Assembly: GCF_022637455.1 (NCBI RefSeq)
Contig: NZ_CP093341.1
Coordinates: 248,001-312,000 of the forward strand
Direction of reading: 5' to 3'
DNA: 64,000 nt
Origin: Lysobacter sp. S4-A87
GTDB taxonomy: Bacteria > Pseudomonadota > Gammaproteobacteria > Xanthomonadales > Xanthomonadaceae
Position numbers and translations under genes: made by a program
The notes under the pieces: model-generated
Databases searched by the model: none
Told to the model about the DNA's origin: nothing
The model's input: the letters and a program-made list of their open reading frames with translations, nothing else
Part shown: in pieces, positions 9,620-20,000 of the stretch
How positions within the stretch are numbered: the stretch's first letter is position 1
Layout: each line of letters begins with the position of its first letter

Positions 9620-10162
9620 ATAGTCGCCAATATTTGCTCCCTACATTGCTCCATCCGTCTCGGGCCCCGTTTTTTAGCTGTCGGCTCCGGATGCGGCGGC
9701 GGGATTCGAACCGGCGGCATTAGGCCGGCGGCGTTCGGCGTCATCTTCTGGAGCGTCATCAGGGGCCGGTGCCCGACCGGGCCGGCGCCCTGTACGCCGT
9801 GGAGGTGACCTCGGCCAACACCGGCGTGAGCATCAGGCCATGCGACGCCAGGCGCGCACGATGCGCCCATGCGACCGTCCAGCTACCGCCCGACCTGACT
9901 TGGCACTGTCCGATGTCCGGCTATCCCACCCCGACGCCCAGGCTGTACGCCCTCACCGCCGGCAGCGAGTTGGCTGGGGTGAGAAATCCGTGATTGACGG
10001 ACTTAACGCCAGCCATTTGGAAGGCGCGAAGCGCAGAATTTTCCGGAACTGGAAGTGATGCGCGAAGCCGGGTGAGTCACGACGCCGCACTTGCCGTTGA
10101 CTAATGCATTGAGGCCCCAAGCAATTTAGGAACCGCCGTCCGCGGGCCGTCTGCTGTTCGCG
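9620..10162. other. 543-bp gap at the start of the accessory region, no gene recognised
   Basis: Between the tRNA-Ser terminator and the first island gene no ORF with a recognisable product or a plausible ribosome site was found on either strand. The one notable element is GGGATTCGAACC at 9701-9712, the reverse complement of a tRNA T-arm (GGTTCGAATCCC). The 12 bases are identical to part of the tRNA-Ser T-arm but inverted. The stretch may be decayed mobile-element DNA. Confidence 0.4.
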
Positions 10163-10642
10163 CTATCGCAAGCCCGAATGCAGCACGGCAACTAGGCCAG
10201 TAATAGCACCGATTGCGCCTGTGACGGCAGACACCCAAACAACAAGCTGGGCCCTGCTTTCGTGGCGCGCCTTCAACTCCCGCCGAATTTCTTCACGCAG
10301 TGGACCAATCCCCGCCTCGGTTAAGTAATACCGCCCGGTTTCACTCCCAACGTACCAGTGATCGGAATCGATTCCGTCTTCGTCATGGATACGGGGAATA
10401 GGTACACGCAAGCGCCTTGCTTGGCGAAGCAGTCGCTGCGTGTAGTGCGCATCCTCCTCCTCGCGTTGCAAGGTAAGTTCGAAGTTTCGCTGCTCTTCCA
10501 GGCCACGAACACCTTCGTAATCCTTGACCTTGTACGCGGCCGTAATGTCCTTCGCGAAGCCTTTTTCGATAATTGATCGTGACCACGCTAAACGCGCGCC
10601 CGTTGGCAGCACGTTTCGCATCCGGCGAAACAATCGAGACAT
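10163..10642 (-). CDS. Small protein with C-terminal membrane anchor, function unknown
   Basis: 159 residues with no recognised family. The N-terminal two thirds are charged, with several likely helices. The C-terminus (about 133-155, LVVWVSAVTGAIGAITGLVAVL) is one hydrophobic helix ending three residues before the stop, so it is probably a tail-anchored inner-membrane protein facing the cytosol. A segment YYLTEAGIGPLREEIRREL just before the helix resembles the end of a winged-helix or coiled region. It lies 32 bp downstream of the AlbA_2-domain gene on the same strand, so the two probably form one operon. Base composition is clearly lower in GC than the flanking core genes, which suggests acquisition by transfer. 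Confidence 0.6.
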   Translation of the reverse strand: MSRLFRRMRNVLPTGARLAWSRSIIEKGFAKDITAAYKVKDYEGVRGLEEQRNFELTLQREEEDAHYTQRLLRQARRLRVPIPRIHDEDGIDSDHWYVGSETGRYYLTEAGIGPLREEIRRELKARHESRAQLVVWVSAVTGAIGAITGLVAVLHSGLR

Positions 10643-10674
10643 AGCTGATGCCCCCAGGTTTTTGGATGCCTACT

Positions 10675-12054
10675 TCAGACGCGCTCGCGATTGATGACGC
10701 GCGTTGCGGCATCCTCAATGACCTTTGGGTCAAGTTGGAACCCGCCAAATACATTGAACAGTGGTTCGATTGCAGTCGCGAGCAAGCCGCTAACGGCTGA
10801 TGGCGGTGTGTCGGCGGCAACAAGGATGGATATTGTCACTTCATCCTGATACGCCTTTCGGCCACGGCTAATGTATCGGCCTGGATGGCCCCAGTAGCTT
10901 AGCTCCCGCCCCCGAAGGCCGGTCCAGCGGAACGCGAACTGTAGGCTGCACGTGGACTCGCCAGCGACGGTGCCGTCGCAACCTAAGGCATTGGCAAACG
11001 CGAGTCCGACGGCGATTGCCTCGGCGCAGTCCTGCACCGGAAACAAAAAGTCAAAGACTGTGTTGGGCGCCCTGTCCGCCGCTGCCGCATCGTCAAGCAG
11101 CATATTTCTTTGGATGAAGCTTCCTGCCGGATCGTAGCGCATGTATTGGAACTGATGCCTCGCGTCCGAAATGAATGCCTCCCATACGCCGTCGATGGTA
11201 TGAGGCCGCATTGAGCTATCTGCGAACGTGTCGCTCACCAACCAGATCGGCCAACCCGTCAAATGCGGGTTGTTTGCATCCAGGAGTCGAAGGAACTGCG
11301 TGTTCGCGACATGGCCCGCAGGCACACCGCTCATGAAAAGTGCGGCGTCCCACCAACCTGCCGTTGGCAACGCGACCTTACGCTCGCCTGCGATCGCTTC
11401 CTGGCGCGCCTTGCCTACGTCCAACAACTGCCTTGCTTGCTGGTCGAGACTCTCTGATGGTCCGTGCTTTCCCAGGTCTGCCAGAAGCTGCTGAAGTTCC
11501 AGCGAACCACCGCTTGCAAAATGTCGCCGCAGGAATCGTCCGATGTCAGCCTCGCGATTATCGAAGCAAACTTCGACAAGGCGCGGCCAGTCCTTCCACG
11601 CCGCCTTGCTAGTTCCGGCGACGTTTGAACGCAGCGTCCTTACGTAAAGATCGTCTGTTGCGACGTTCGGCAAGCCACCGGATTTGACGGCAACCGGCGT
11701 ACGCACCCCCGGTGGAATGACGATCACCGGGAACTCCCTTCCTTCCCTGGCCCCATACGCGACGCCTACCTCAAATGCGTCCGACGCATAGCGCGCTACT
11801 AGGCTTTGAATCTTGTCCGGATGGAACGCAGCCCGCGCATCGAGAGGCTCGTTCTCCGATTCGGGTAGCAGTGACTTGTCATTGAAACCTATCAGGAGGT
11901 AGCCGCCGCCATGATTTCGCAGCGCCAGCGCTGAACGTACGATCTTAGACTGACCTTCCGGCTCGTCGGGATTGATCCAGTTCTTAATTTCAACTGCGAG
12001 ACTTTCGCTTGGGCGATCCACCAGTTCTTGGATTCGCGCTTGGTCGATATCCAT
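10675..12054 (-). CDS. Schlafen/AlbA_2-domain (formerly AAA_4) protein
   Basis: A 459-residue protein. The N-terminal part (about residues 8-140) shows the AlbA_2 signature: RPSESLAVEIKNWINPDEPE with the conserved Glu/Lys pair, and ALRNHGGGYLLIGFND. AlbA_2 domains occur in Schlafen proteins (some are nucleases), in ATP-binding transcription regulators and in several phage-defence proteins. The C-terminal 300 residues match nothing I recognise. The longest frame begins at 12087, but the Met at 12054 is preceded by an AGGAG/GGGG-rich stretch and by typical family spacing, so it is preferred. It forms a likely two-gene operon with the small membrane protein downstream. Low GC and the flanking IS and tRNA indicate an acquired cassette. 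Function in defence is an inference from domain and context only. Confidence 0.75.
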   Translation of the reverse strand: MDIDQARIQELVDRPSESLAVEIKNWINPDEPEGQSKIVRSALALRNHGGGYLLIGFNDKSLLPESENEPLDARAAFHPDKIQSLVARYASDAFEVGVAYGAREGREFPVIVIPPGVRTPVAVKSGGLPNVATDDLYVRTLRSNVAGTSKAAWKDWPRLVEVCFDNREADIGRFLRRHFASGGSLELQQLLADLGKHGPSESLDQQARQLLDVGKARQEAIAGERKVALPTAGWWDAALFMSGVPAGHVANTQFLRLLDANNPHLTGWPIWLVSDTFADSSMRPHTIDGVWEAFISDARHQFQYMRYDPAGSFIQRNMLLDDAAAADRAPNTVFDFLFPVQDCAEAIAVGLAFANALGCDGTVAGESTCSLQFAFRWTGLRGRELSYWGHPGRYISRGRKAYQDEVTISILVAADTPPSAVSGLLATAIEPLFNVFGGFQLDPKVIEDAATRVINRERV

Positions 12055-12266
12055 CCCCACCCCAACCACTCCTGACCTAGCGCGCATAGAATCACGTTTC
12101 CGTCGTCATTTCGACCACCAGTGCAGACGACCGTGCTCGCGCACATCCCCGAGTCGATTTTTCCAGTTTTTACTTGCTGGCAGGGGAGTGTCCGGTAGGC
12201 GGGGCTCCGCCAAAAGTCTCGATGTCGCCCCCCGGCGGGTCAATCCCTTGACTTCGCCTGGTCGGG

Positions 12267-12284
12267 CCGGCCAATGCCCGCTTT
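12267..12284 (+). repeat. Left arm of the palindrome interrupted by IS30
   Basis: An 18-nt arm starting CCGGCCAATG and ending GCTTT, complementary at 16 of 18 positions to 13522-13539. Removing the IS and one copy of the AC target duplication restores a hairpin with a 6-nt loop (CGACCC). Confidence 0.85.
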
Positions 12285-12288
12285 CGAC

Positions 12289-12314
12289 TGCGGTTTCAAC
12301 CGGTCGATGCAACA
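12289..12314 (+). repeat. IS30 left terminal inverted repeat
   Basis: 26 bp, perfect inverted match to 13492-13517. The TGA stop of the transposase (minus strand, 12296-12298) lies inside it. Confidence 0.95.
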
Positions 12315-13456
12315 GCTTGTTGAAATCGTTCGGCCGGTGTTTCGTAGCCTAGCGTCTTCCGGGGCCGTCCGTTCAACTCTCTGGCCACGGCGTCAAGCTT
12401 GGCCTGCGTGATCGTGGACAGATCGAGACCCTTGGGGAAGTACTGCCGAAGCAATCCGTTGGTGTTCTCGTTTGAACCGCGCTGCCATGGATGCTGCGGA
12501 TCGCAGAAGTAGACCTGGATGTCGGTCGCCATGGTGAATCGGCGATGATCAGCCATCTCCTTACCGCGGTCCCAGGTCAACGATCGATACAGTTCCTTCG
12601 GCAGGCGCCGTGCGTTGTTGATCAGCGCGTCGATGACCGTTTCGGTGTCCTTGCCGCCGACCTTCACCAGCATGACGTAGCGCGTATGCCGCTCCACCAG
12701 CGTGGCAATCTGACTGTTGCTGCTGCCAAACAACAGGTCGCCCTCCCAATGGCCCGGCACGGCCCGGTCTTCGACCGCTGCAGGGCGCTCGCGGATCGAT
12801 ACGGTGTCGCTGATGCGGCCGTGGTTGTCGGCCTTCTGTGTGTGGTGGCGTGAGCGGCGCATTGCTCGCGTGCGCCTCAGGTAGCCCAGAAGCTCCTGTT
12901 TTAAGGCGCCTCGGGCTTGGATGAAGAGCGTGCGGTAGATCGTCTCGTGTGACACCTGACCGCTCGCGTCGTCTGGATGGATGCGCTTGAGCCATCCGGC
13001 GATCTGCTGCGGAGACCAGCGCTGTTGAAGCTTAGCTGCGACCTGCCGCGCCAAGGCTCGATGCCGGGCCAGCTTACAAGTCTTTGGACGACGCGCCCGG
13101 TCCCAGGCGGCCTGGTCGGCCCGGTTCGCCCGGTAGCCATCAGAACCCTCGTTGCGTCGCAGTTCGCGGCTCACTGTGGACGGCGCCCGCCCCAGCGCGG
13201 CCGCGATCGAACGGATCGATTGCCCGCTCACCACGCCCCGCGAAATCTCTTCCCGCTCGGCCAAGCTCAGCGTCCGCTCAGAACGGCGGCGCTGAGGTGG
13301 CCGGATCCCACCGGACGCGGCCAGGATCCCGCGAACCGAGCTGTGGCGACGATCAAACAGCCGGGCGATTTGGTGCAGCGAATCGCCCTGTTGCCAGCGG
13401 TCCCACATCAGGGCCTTCTGGCCTTCCGTGTAACAGATCCTTGCCCGGTACTTCAT
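12296..13456 (-). CDS. IS30-family transposase
   Basis: A 386-residue DDE transposase. N-terminal helix-turn-helix regions (SLHQIARLFDRRHSSVRGIL; SIRSIAAALGRAPSTVSREL) bind the terminal repeats. The catalytic core carries the IS30 signatures WEGDLLFG (first Asp), LTWDRGKEM (second Asp) and NENTNGLLRQYFPKG (Glu). All three acidic residues are present and the frame is open. The longest frame starts at a GTG at 13465; the ATG at 13456 has an AGGAG ribosome site 8 nt upstream and is preferred. Confidence 0.96.
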   Translation of the reverse strand: MKYRARICYTEGQKALMWDRWQQGDSLHQIARLFDRRHSSVRGILAASGGIRPPQRRRSERTLSLAEREEISRGVVSGQSIRSIAAALGRAPSTVSRELRRNEGSDGYRANRADQAAWDRARRPKTCKLARHRALARQVAAKLQQRWSPQQIAGWLKRIHPDDASGQVSHETIYRTLFIQARGALKQELLGYLRRTRAMRRSRHHTQKADNHGRISDTVSIRERPAAVEDRAVPGHWEGDLLFGSSNSQIATLVERHTRYVMLVKVGGKDTETVIDALINNARRLPKELYRSLTWDRGKEMADHRRFTMATDIQVYFCDPQHPWQRGSNENTNGLLRQYFPKGLDLSTITQAKLDAVARELNGRPRKTLGYETPAERFQQAVASTG

Positions 13457-13491
13457 CTGCAACACTCCTGCTGCCGAGGCAGCCTTCAGTG

Positions 13492-13517
13492 TGTTGCATC
13501 GACCGGTTGAAACCGCA
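13492..13517 (-). repeat. IS30 right terminal inverted repeat
   Basis: 26 bp starting TGTTGCATCGACCGGTTG, exact inverse of 12289-12314. It is followed by AC, the second copy of the target duplication. Confidence 0.95.
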
Positions 13518-13521
13518 ACCC

Positions 13522-13539
13522 AAAGCAGTCATTGGCCGG
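13522..13539 (+). repeat. Right arm of the palindrome interrupted by IS30
   Basis: An 18-nt arm (AAAGCAGTCATTGGCCGG) that pairs with 12267-12284 except at two positions. Together they are the former hairpin target of the IS. Confidence 0.85.
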
Positions 13540-13587
13540 TTGAGCAGGTATGCTCGATTGGCGAAAGGATTGCGACTGGGAGGCACC

Positions 13588-13989
13588 GTGCAAACGCATT
13601 GGTTCTACACCGTATGGCCGTTCATCGGGGTAGGCGGGGCGATCGTGATGGTCGCCATCCTGTTAACCACCGACACCTTCCGTGACAACACCACGGTATC
13701 GCGCTGGCGTGATCCAGTGTGGCTGGCGTGGCTCGCAGTGCCGCTCTACTGGGTACATCAGTTCGAGGAGTACAGCCTGCCGGTGCTGGGATTTGACTAC
13801 TCAATCCAGCAAATGATCTGCAAGAAGCTGGGCTTCCCGCCGTACCCGGACTGCCCGATTCCCCTGTCCTTCTATCCGGTGGTGAACATCGCTCTGATGT
13901 GGTTCGGGGCGCCACTAGCAGCGTACCTCTGCGGGCGCAACGTCCTCATCGGCCTCAGCTTCTGGGGACTGCTCTTGTCCCCTCCTTAG
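13588..13989 (+). pseudogene. HXXEE-domain membrane protein, 3' end lost
   Basis: 133 residues from a GTG at 13588 with a GGAGG ribosome site a few bases upstream. It has an N-terminal hydrophobic helix, then VPLYWVHQFEEY, the HxxEE motif that names this family of small integral membrane proteins of unknown activity. Two further hydrophobic helices follow and the frame ends abruptly in LLLSPP. Full family members are longer and continue with another membrane helix carrying conserved Asn/His, which is absent here and not found in the other frames. I therefore treat it as truncated at about 13980, probably by a deletion at the island edge. The sequence shows no function for it. Confidence 0.55.
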
Positions 13990-14095
13990 AGCTGAACAAT
14001 TGGCGGTGATCGTAAGTGATTGATTTGCAACGGAGCTTTGGACAGTTTAGGTGCTCAGGCAGCTCGCCCGCTTTCTGTGCCAGCTCAGGTTTGGG

Positions 14096-17000
14096 CTAAA
14101 AGGGGAGGCGCGCCCGCGGCCAATACGCTTCGACGTGGTGGGCGACGCCGTCGTCGACCAGCGGAAACCGGAAGTCCGCCTGTTCCGCGCCGTCCAGTTT
14201 CAGAGTCGCCGGCCCTGAGTCGCCTTGCGTCACCTTGATCGAGTACACGCTGGTTCCGTAGCGATACTGCAGCTGGTACTCCGGCCAGTCGGCGGGCAGA
14301 CAGGGCTGCAGCGTCATCAAGGTGCCATTGCGCTGCAGCCCCAGCAGTGATTCGGTCAGCAGCCGGTACATCCAGCCGGCCGAGCCTGTGTACCAGGTCC
14401 ACCCGCCGCGGCCCACATGCGGCGGAACCGCGTACACGTCGGCTGCAAGCACATAGGGTTCAACCTTGTAGCGGGCTGCTTCATCGGCGTCGCTTGCGTG
14501 GTGGATGGGGTTGATCATCCGGGCAAGCTCCCAGGCGCGCGCCGCGTCGCCCTGGTGGGCGAACGCCATCGCTGCCCACACCGCGGCATGCGTGTACTGG
14601 CCGCCGTTCTCGCGCACGCCCGGCACGTAGCCGCGGATGTAGCCCGGATCCTTCGCGGTCTTGTCGAACGGAGGATCCAGCAACTGGATCAGTCCGGCGT
14701 CACGCCGCACCAGGTGGCGGTCCAGTGAAGCCATGGCCTGGCGTGCACGTGCAGGATCGGCCGCGCCCGACAGCACCGACCAGCTCTGCGAGATCGAGTC
14801 GATCCTGCATTCGTCGCTTTCGGTGGAGCCCAGCGGTGTTCCGTCGTCGAACCAGGCGCGGCGGTACCACTGGCCGTCCCAGGCGTGGGCCTCCAGGTTG
14901 CCGCGCAGTTGCTGTGCCTGCTCGCGGCACCAGGTCGCGAAGGACGCGTCACCACGTCCGCTGGCGACGTTTGCGAAGCGCTGCAGGCCATCGAAGAGGA
15001 AGAAGCCCAGCCACACGCTTTCGCCGCGGCCGGCTTCGCCCACACGGTTCATGCCGTCGTTCCAGTCGCCGGTGCCGATCAGCGGCAGGCCGCGCTCGCC
15101 CAGCAGGCTGCAGCCGCGCTGCAGTGCCAGCACGCAGTGCTCGTAGAACGACTGCTGCAGGTACGACGCTACCGGCATGTCGTAATAGGATTCCTCGTCG
15201 GGGTTCACCGGGCGTCCGTCGATGAAGCGCACGTTCTCGTCCAGCACGCTGGCGTCACCGGTGACTGCCAGATAGCGGCAGGCGGCCAGCGGCAGCCACA
15301 GGTAGTCATCCGAGCAGCGCGTGCGTACGCCTCGCCCTTGCGGTGGATGCCACCAGTGCAGCACGTCGCCCTGGGGGAACTGGTGCGCGGCGCACAACAG
15401 CAGGTGTTCGCGGGTCAGCGCAGGCTTGGCGTGCACGGTTGCCATGGTGTCCTGCAGCTGGTCGCGGAACCCGAACGCGCCGCCGGACTGGTAGTAACCG
15501 CTGCGTGCGACGTAGCGGCAGGCCAGCGTCTGGTACAGCAGCCAGCCATTGGCCAGCGCATCGACGCTGGCGTCGGGCGTCTTCACCTGGACGGTCGACA
15601 GCAGGCTGCGCCAGTGGATGCGCAGGGCATCGAGCGCGTCGTGCGCGCGTTGTACACCCCGCACCTTCTCGGCGAGCTGCAACGCTTCGCCGTAATCCCT
15701 GCCGACACCCAGCCGGAACACGGTCTCGCGTTCCTCGTCTTCGGCCAGTGCAAGCGGCACCTGTATGGCCGCGCATGGATCCAGGCCTACGCCCAAGCGG
15801 CCTGACAGGCGCTCGCGCAGCAGCGCTGCCGGGTCTTCCAGGCTTCCGTTGCGGCCGAGGAACTCGGTCCGGTCGGCGGTGTAGCTGCAGCCCGATGCAT
15901 CGGTGTCGAAGAATGCGACGCGGCCGCCGAACTCGGTGTTGTACGGGTTGCGTGCCGTCAGCACGCCGATGCCGGCGTGCAGCTCGCTGACCACGTGCAT
16001 CTGCGATTTGGACCGCAGGTCGCCCAGTACCCATTCCACGTAGCCGAATGCCGCCAGCCTGCGCGCGCGGCCGGACAGGTTGCGGAGCTTCAGGACCGAG
16101 AACTTCACCGCTTCTTCAATGTCCACGTACACCCACAGCTCGCTGGCGATGCCGTCCTCGATGTGCTCGTAGACGCTGTAGCCGAATCCGTGGCGGGTGC
16201 GGTACGCGCCGCGTCCGCGCCGCGGCAACGGCATCGGCGACCAGACATGGCCCGATTCTTCATCGCGCAGGTAGAACGCCTCTCCGCCGCTGTCGGCCAC
16301 CGGATCGTTGTGCCACGGCGTCAGGCGGAACTCGTGCGCGTTCTCGAACCAGGTGTAACCCGGCGTGCTCTCGCTGACGACGGTGCCCAGCTTCTCGTTG
16401 GCCATCACGTTCGACCACGGCGCGGGTGTGGGCGCACCTTCGCGGGAGACGATCACGTACTCGCGGCCGTCGGCGGAGAAGGCGCCTGTGCCGTTGTCGA
16501 AGATCAGCTCGCTGGCGACCGCGTCGAAGGGCCAGGCGTCGTCCGCCTCGCGGGGGTAGGGCGGCGGCGGCAGTCCGGTCGATGCATCGAGGGGCGGCGG
16601 TTCGGGCCGCGACTCCGGCACGCCGTCCGGGAGCAGGGCGGGGATGGTCCGCTCGGGCGGCACGTGGCGGCCGATCTGCGCGGCAAGCGTTCCCTTCTGG
16701 TCGCTGACGATCACCCGTGCCACCGACTGCAGCAGGATCCGGTCTTCCTGCGAGATCTGCTGGGCCGGACGCACGAAGATGCCGCCGGGGCGGTCGAGCA
16801 CGTTGGCTTCCGGATCGGCCGAGACCATCCCCAGGATCAGGTCCTGCAGCTGCTGCCGATATCCCGCCTGGCTCTCGTTCCAGATCACCAGGTCGGCGCG
16901 CAGGCCTTTCAGGCGCCAGTAGGCGTGTGCCTGCACCATCTGCCTGACCAGCTCGATGTTGTCGGAGTCGGCGATCTGCAGCAGGACGATGGGGAGGTCG

Positions 17001-20000
17001 CCGGAGATCGCATGCCCCCACAGGCCGGACTGGCCGCGCTGGTTCTGCAGCAGCACGTCCTGGTCTGCGCGCAGCAACGGATGGGCGTAGACGATCAACC
17101 CGGCAAGTCGTTCGTACAGCTGCGCATCTGCCTGGGATGCATTGATCTGGCGCCTGACCACCTGGCTCTGGGTCCAGGCCAGGTCGAACACGCGGTCGGC
17201 CAGGCGGCGGTCGCGGTACTTGTCGACCAGTTGTTCGCAGGCCTCGCTGTCGGCACCGACGCCGTAGACCATGTCGATCATCGCGGTCTGTTCCGGTGCC
17301 AGTTCGATCCGGCAGCGGATGGCGACGATCGGGTCCAGCACCGAGCCGTCGGTGTCCGAGAGCGCTTCATCGATCGCAAGCGCGCGCGGAGTGCGAGGAG
17401 AATTGCCACGGCCGAGAAAGCGGGCACGGTCGGTCTCGTAGGAGATGGCGCTGATGTCGGCGTCGTGCACCGCGACCAGGTGGAACATCCACGGCGGCAC
17501 TTCGTCGTGGGCGCGCGCCCGGCGCGTGCACAACAGCGCCTGCTTCTGCCGGACGATCTGCGATTGCACGAACAGGTTGCTGAAGGCCGGATGCAGTTCG
17601 TCGGAAATCGCCGGCGCCAGCACGACTTCCGCATAGGTGGTGACCTCGATCGTGCGCGTGCGCCTGCTGCGGTTGGTCAGGCGCAGGCGGCGCAGTTCGA
17701 TGTCGTCCTCGGCCGAGATGGCGATTTCCAGATGGCTTTCGTAGCCGCGCTTGCGCCCGCGGAACTCGGCCTTCGCGTCGGAGAAGATGGCCTCGTACTG
17801 CTCCACCGCAACGCCGGTCGGCTGCATCGAAGTGGACCAGAACTCACCACTCTCGACATCGCGCAGGTAGCAGAAATTGCCCCAATGGTCGCGCGTGCCG
17901 TCTTCGCGCCAGCGCGTGACCGCCATGTCCCGGTGCCGGCTGTAGCCGCCGCCTGCGCTGGTGAGCAGGCCGTGATAGCGGCCGTTGGACAGCAACTGCA
18001 CGGCCGGCCGTGCTGTGCCGGGATTGCGGAACACGCGCAGTTGGGTCTCCGTCTCGCCGGCGGTGGCGCGCGCAGCGCCCAGGGTCTCGGCCTCGTGCGG
18101 GTGGAACACGCCGGTGTGCGGGATGCGCTCCTGCAGCAGCAACAGCGTGGCCTGGAACTCGGCATCGGCGACGAAGCGCTGTTGCATCGGCTGGTGGCGC
18201 AGCAGGTGATCCAGCGACAGCAGCCCCATGCCCTGGTGGTGGGCCATGAACGAACGAACCACCACGTGTTCCTGGCCGTGCGGTACGCGAGCCGGTGTGT
18301 AGTCGATGGCCTCGTACAGACCGAAGTGCCCGCCGAATCCCTGCTCGGTCAGCCGTTGCAGGTTCTGGCATGCCGCCTCGGGCGCGACCATCAGCGCCAT
18401 CATGCTGGCATAGGGCGCGATCACCAGGTCCTGGCCCAGGCCACGCTTCAACCCGAGGCCGGGCACGCCGAACGCACGATACTGGTAGTTCATGCGCGCA
18501 TCGACGGTGTTGTAGCCGGACTCCGACACGCCCCAGGGCACGCCACGCTGCACGCCATGCGTGATCTGCGCTTCGACGGCGTGAAGCGAGGTCTGGTCGA
18601 GCAGGGTGTCGCGGTAGCTGGGCATCACCAGCTGCGGCATCAGGTACTCGAACATCGAGCCGCTCCACGACAGCAGCGTGGCATCGCCGTTGACCTCGGT
18701 CAGCAGCCTGCCGAGGGCGAACCAGTTCTCCTGCGGCAGCTGGCCCTGGGCAATCGCGACGAAGCTGCACAGCCGCGCCTCCGACGCCAGCAGGTCGTAG
18801 TAGCCGGCATCCAGGCGGTGCTCGTCGAGGTTGTAGCCGATGGACAGCAAGTGGCGCGAGCGGTCGTAGAGGAACTCGTACTCCATCAGCGAGAACTGAC
18901 CGGCGACGTGCGCCAACCGCTCGAGCTGGTGGACCCGTTCCCGCGCGCGTGCCTGCCCCGGCGCGGCCTCGGGATCTGCCTGCAACTGGCGCAGCGTGGG
19001 GATCGATACGTTGACCGCGTCCTGCGCGGGCAGGTCGGGGAAGAAGTGCCGCAGCTCGTCGTGCGCGGACCGGCAGGCGCTGGCCAGCAGACCGGGCCAG
19101 TCCGGTGCGTGGACATCTTCCAGGGGCGCCGGCCATGCGCTCACGATCTCGCTGGCCTGGATCACCAGCTGGGCCAGCAACCGGTCGGCATCCGCGATCG
19201 TGGTTGGCTGCGCGCGTGCCAGATCCAGCGTTGACCGGAAGTTCGCCAAGGCACCGGTCAGTGCCTCGTCACGGCCAGATGCCTCGGTCGCTTCTTCCAG
19301 CACGCCCAGCGTGTCGGCCATGCCCTCGAACGTGCACGGTGCCAGTAGCGGTGCATCCACCAGCGCCAGCAGACCCTGGCGCAACGTCAGCAGATGTCCG
19401 GCTAGGTTGCCGCTGTCGACCGTGGAGATGTAACGCGGTGGCAGCGGTTGCAGCGTCTCGGTGTCGTACCAGTTGTAGAAGTGCCCGCGGTGGCGCGGCA
19501 GCGTTTCCAGGGTGGCGAACACCAGCCGCGTTCGTTCCATCACGCCACCCGGCTGCAGGTACCCCAGGTCGTAGGCGGACAGGTTGGCCAGCAGCGACAG
19601 GCCAATGTTGGTCGGCGAGGTCCGGCGCGCCACGACGAGGGCAGGGTGTTCCTGCACGTTGTCCGGCGGCAACCAGTGATCTTCGGCGCGGACATAGGTC
19701 TCGAAGAACCCCCAGGTGCGGCGCGCCAGGCGCCCGAGGAACGCTCGCTGCGAGGTGGACAGTTCCGTATCGCGTTGTGCGGGCGGGTGGCCCAGCCATG
19801 CCATCACTACGGGCGACAGCAACCACAACGCCAGCATGGGGGCCGCCACCCACAGCGACATCGGCTGGACGCCGGCGATGGCCATGCCCGCGGCGATGGC
19901 GAACAGCGGCGCGATCGCCATGCCCCGCAGTTCGGCACCCATGCCGCTGCCGAGGCTGCGCTCGACCTCGCTGGAAGGGTTCCATTGCAACAGGTTCCTG

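Larger units (their letters stand above)
12289..13517 (-). mobile_element. Complete IS30-family insertion sequence (1,229 bp)
   Basis: The element is bounded by perfect 26-bp terminal inverted repeats (12289-12314 and 13492-13517, left end TGCGGTTTCAACCGGTCG). It is flanked by a 2-bp direct repeat AC (12287-12288 and 13518-13519), the duplication expected for an IS30-type transposase. It encodes one intact transposase whose stop codon lies inside the left repeat. All ends are intact, so the copy looks recent and probably active. It has inserted in the loop of a palindrome whose arms lie at 12267-12284 and 13522-13539. Confidence 0.95.

Noticed and set aside
9769-9993. A 74-codon frame after tRNA-Ser as a small gene
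   Set aside because: No ribosome site, no recognisable pattern and several equally good competing frames in this gap.
10163-12054. Toxin-antitoxin system
   Set aside because: The larger protein (459 residues) and the membrane-anchored partner do not fit known toxin-antitoxin sizes or families.
15977-19234. A 1,085-codon open frame on the plus strand inside the cyclic glucan synthase gene
   Set aside because: It is antisense to a gene with clear family motifs along its whole length. Long antisense frames arise in GC-rich coding DNA, and its translation (runs of His, Gln, Arg, Val) matches no fold or signal.
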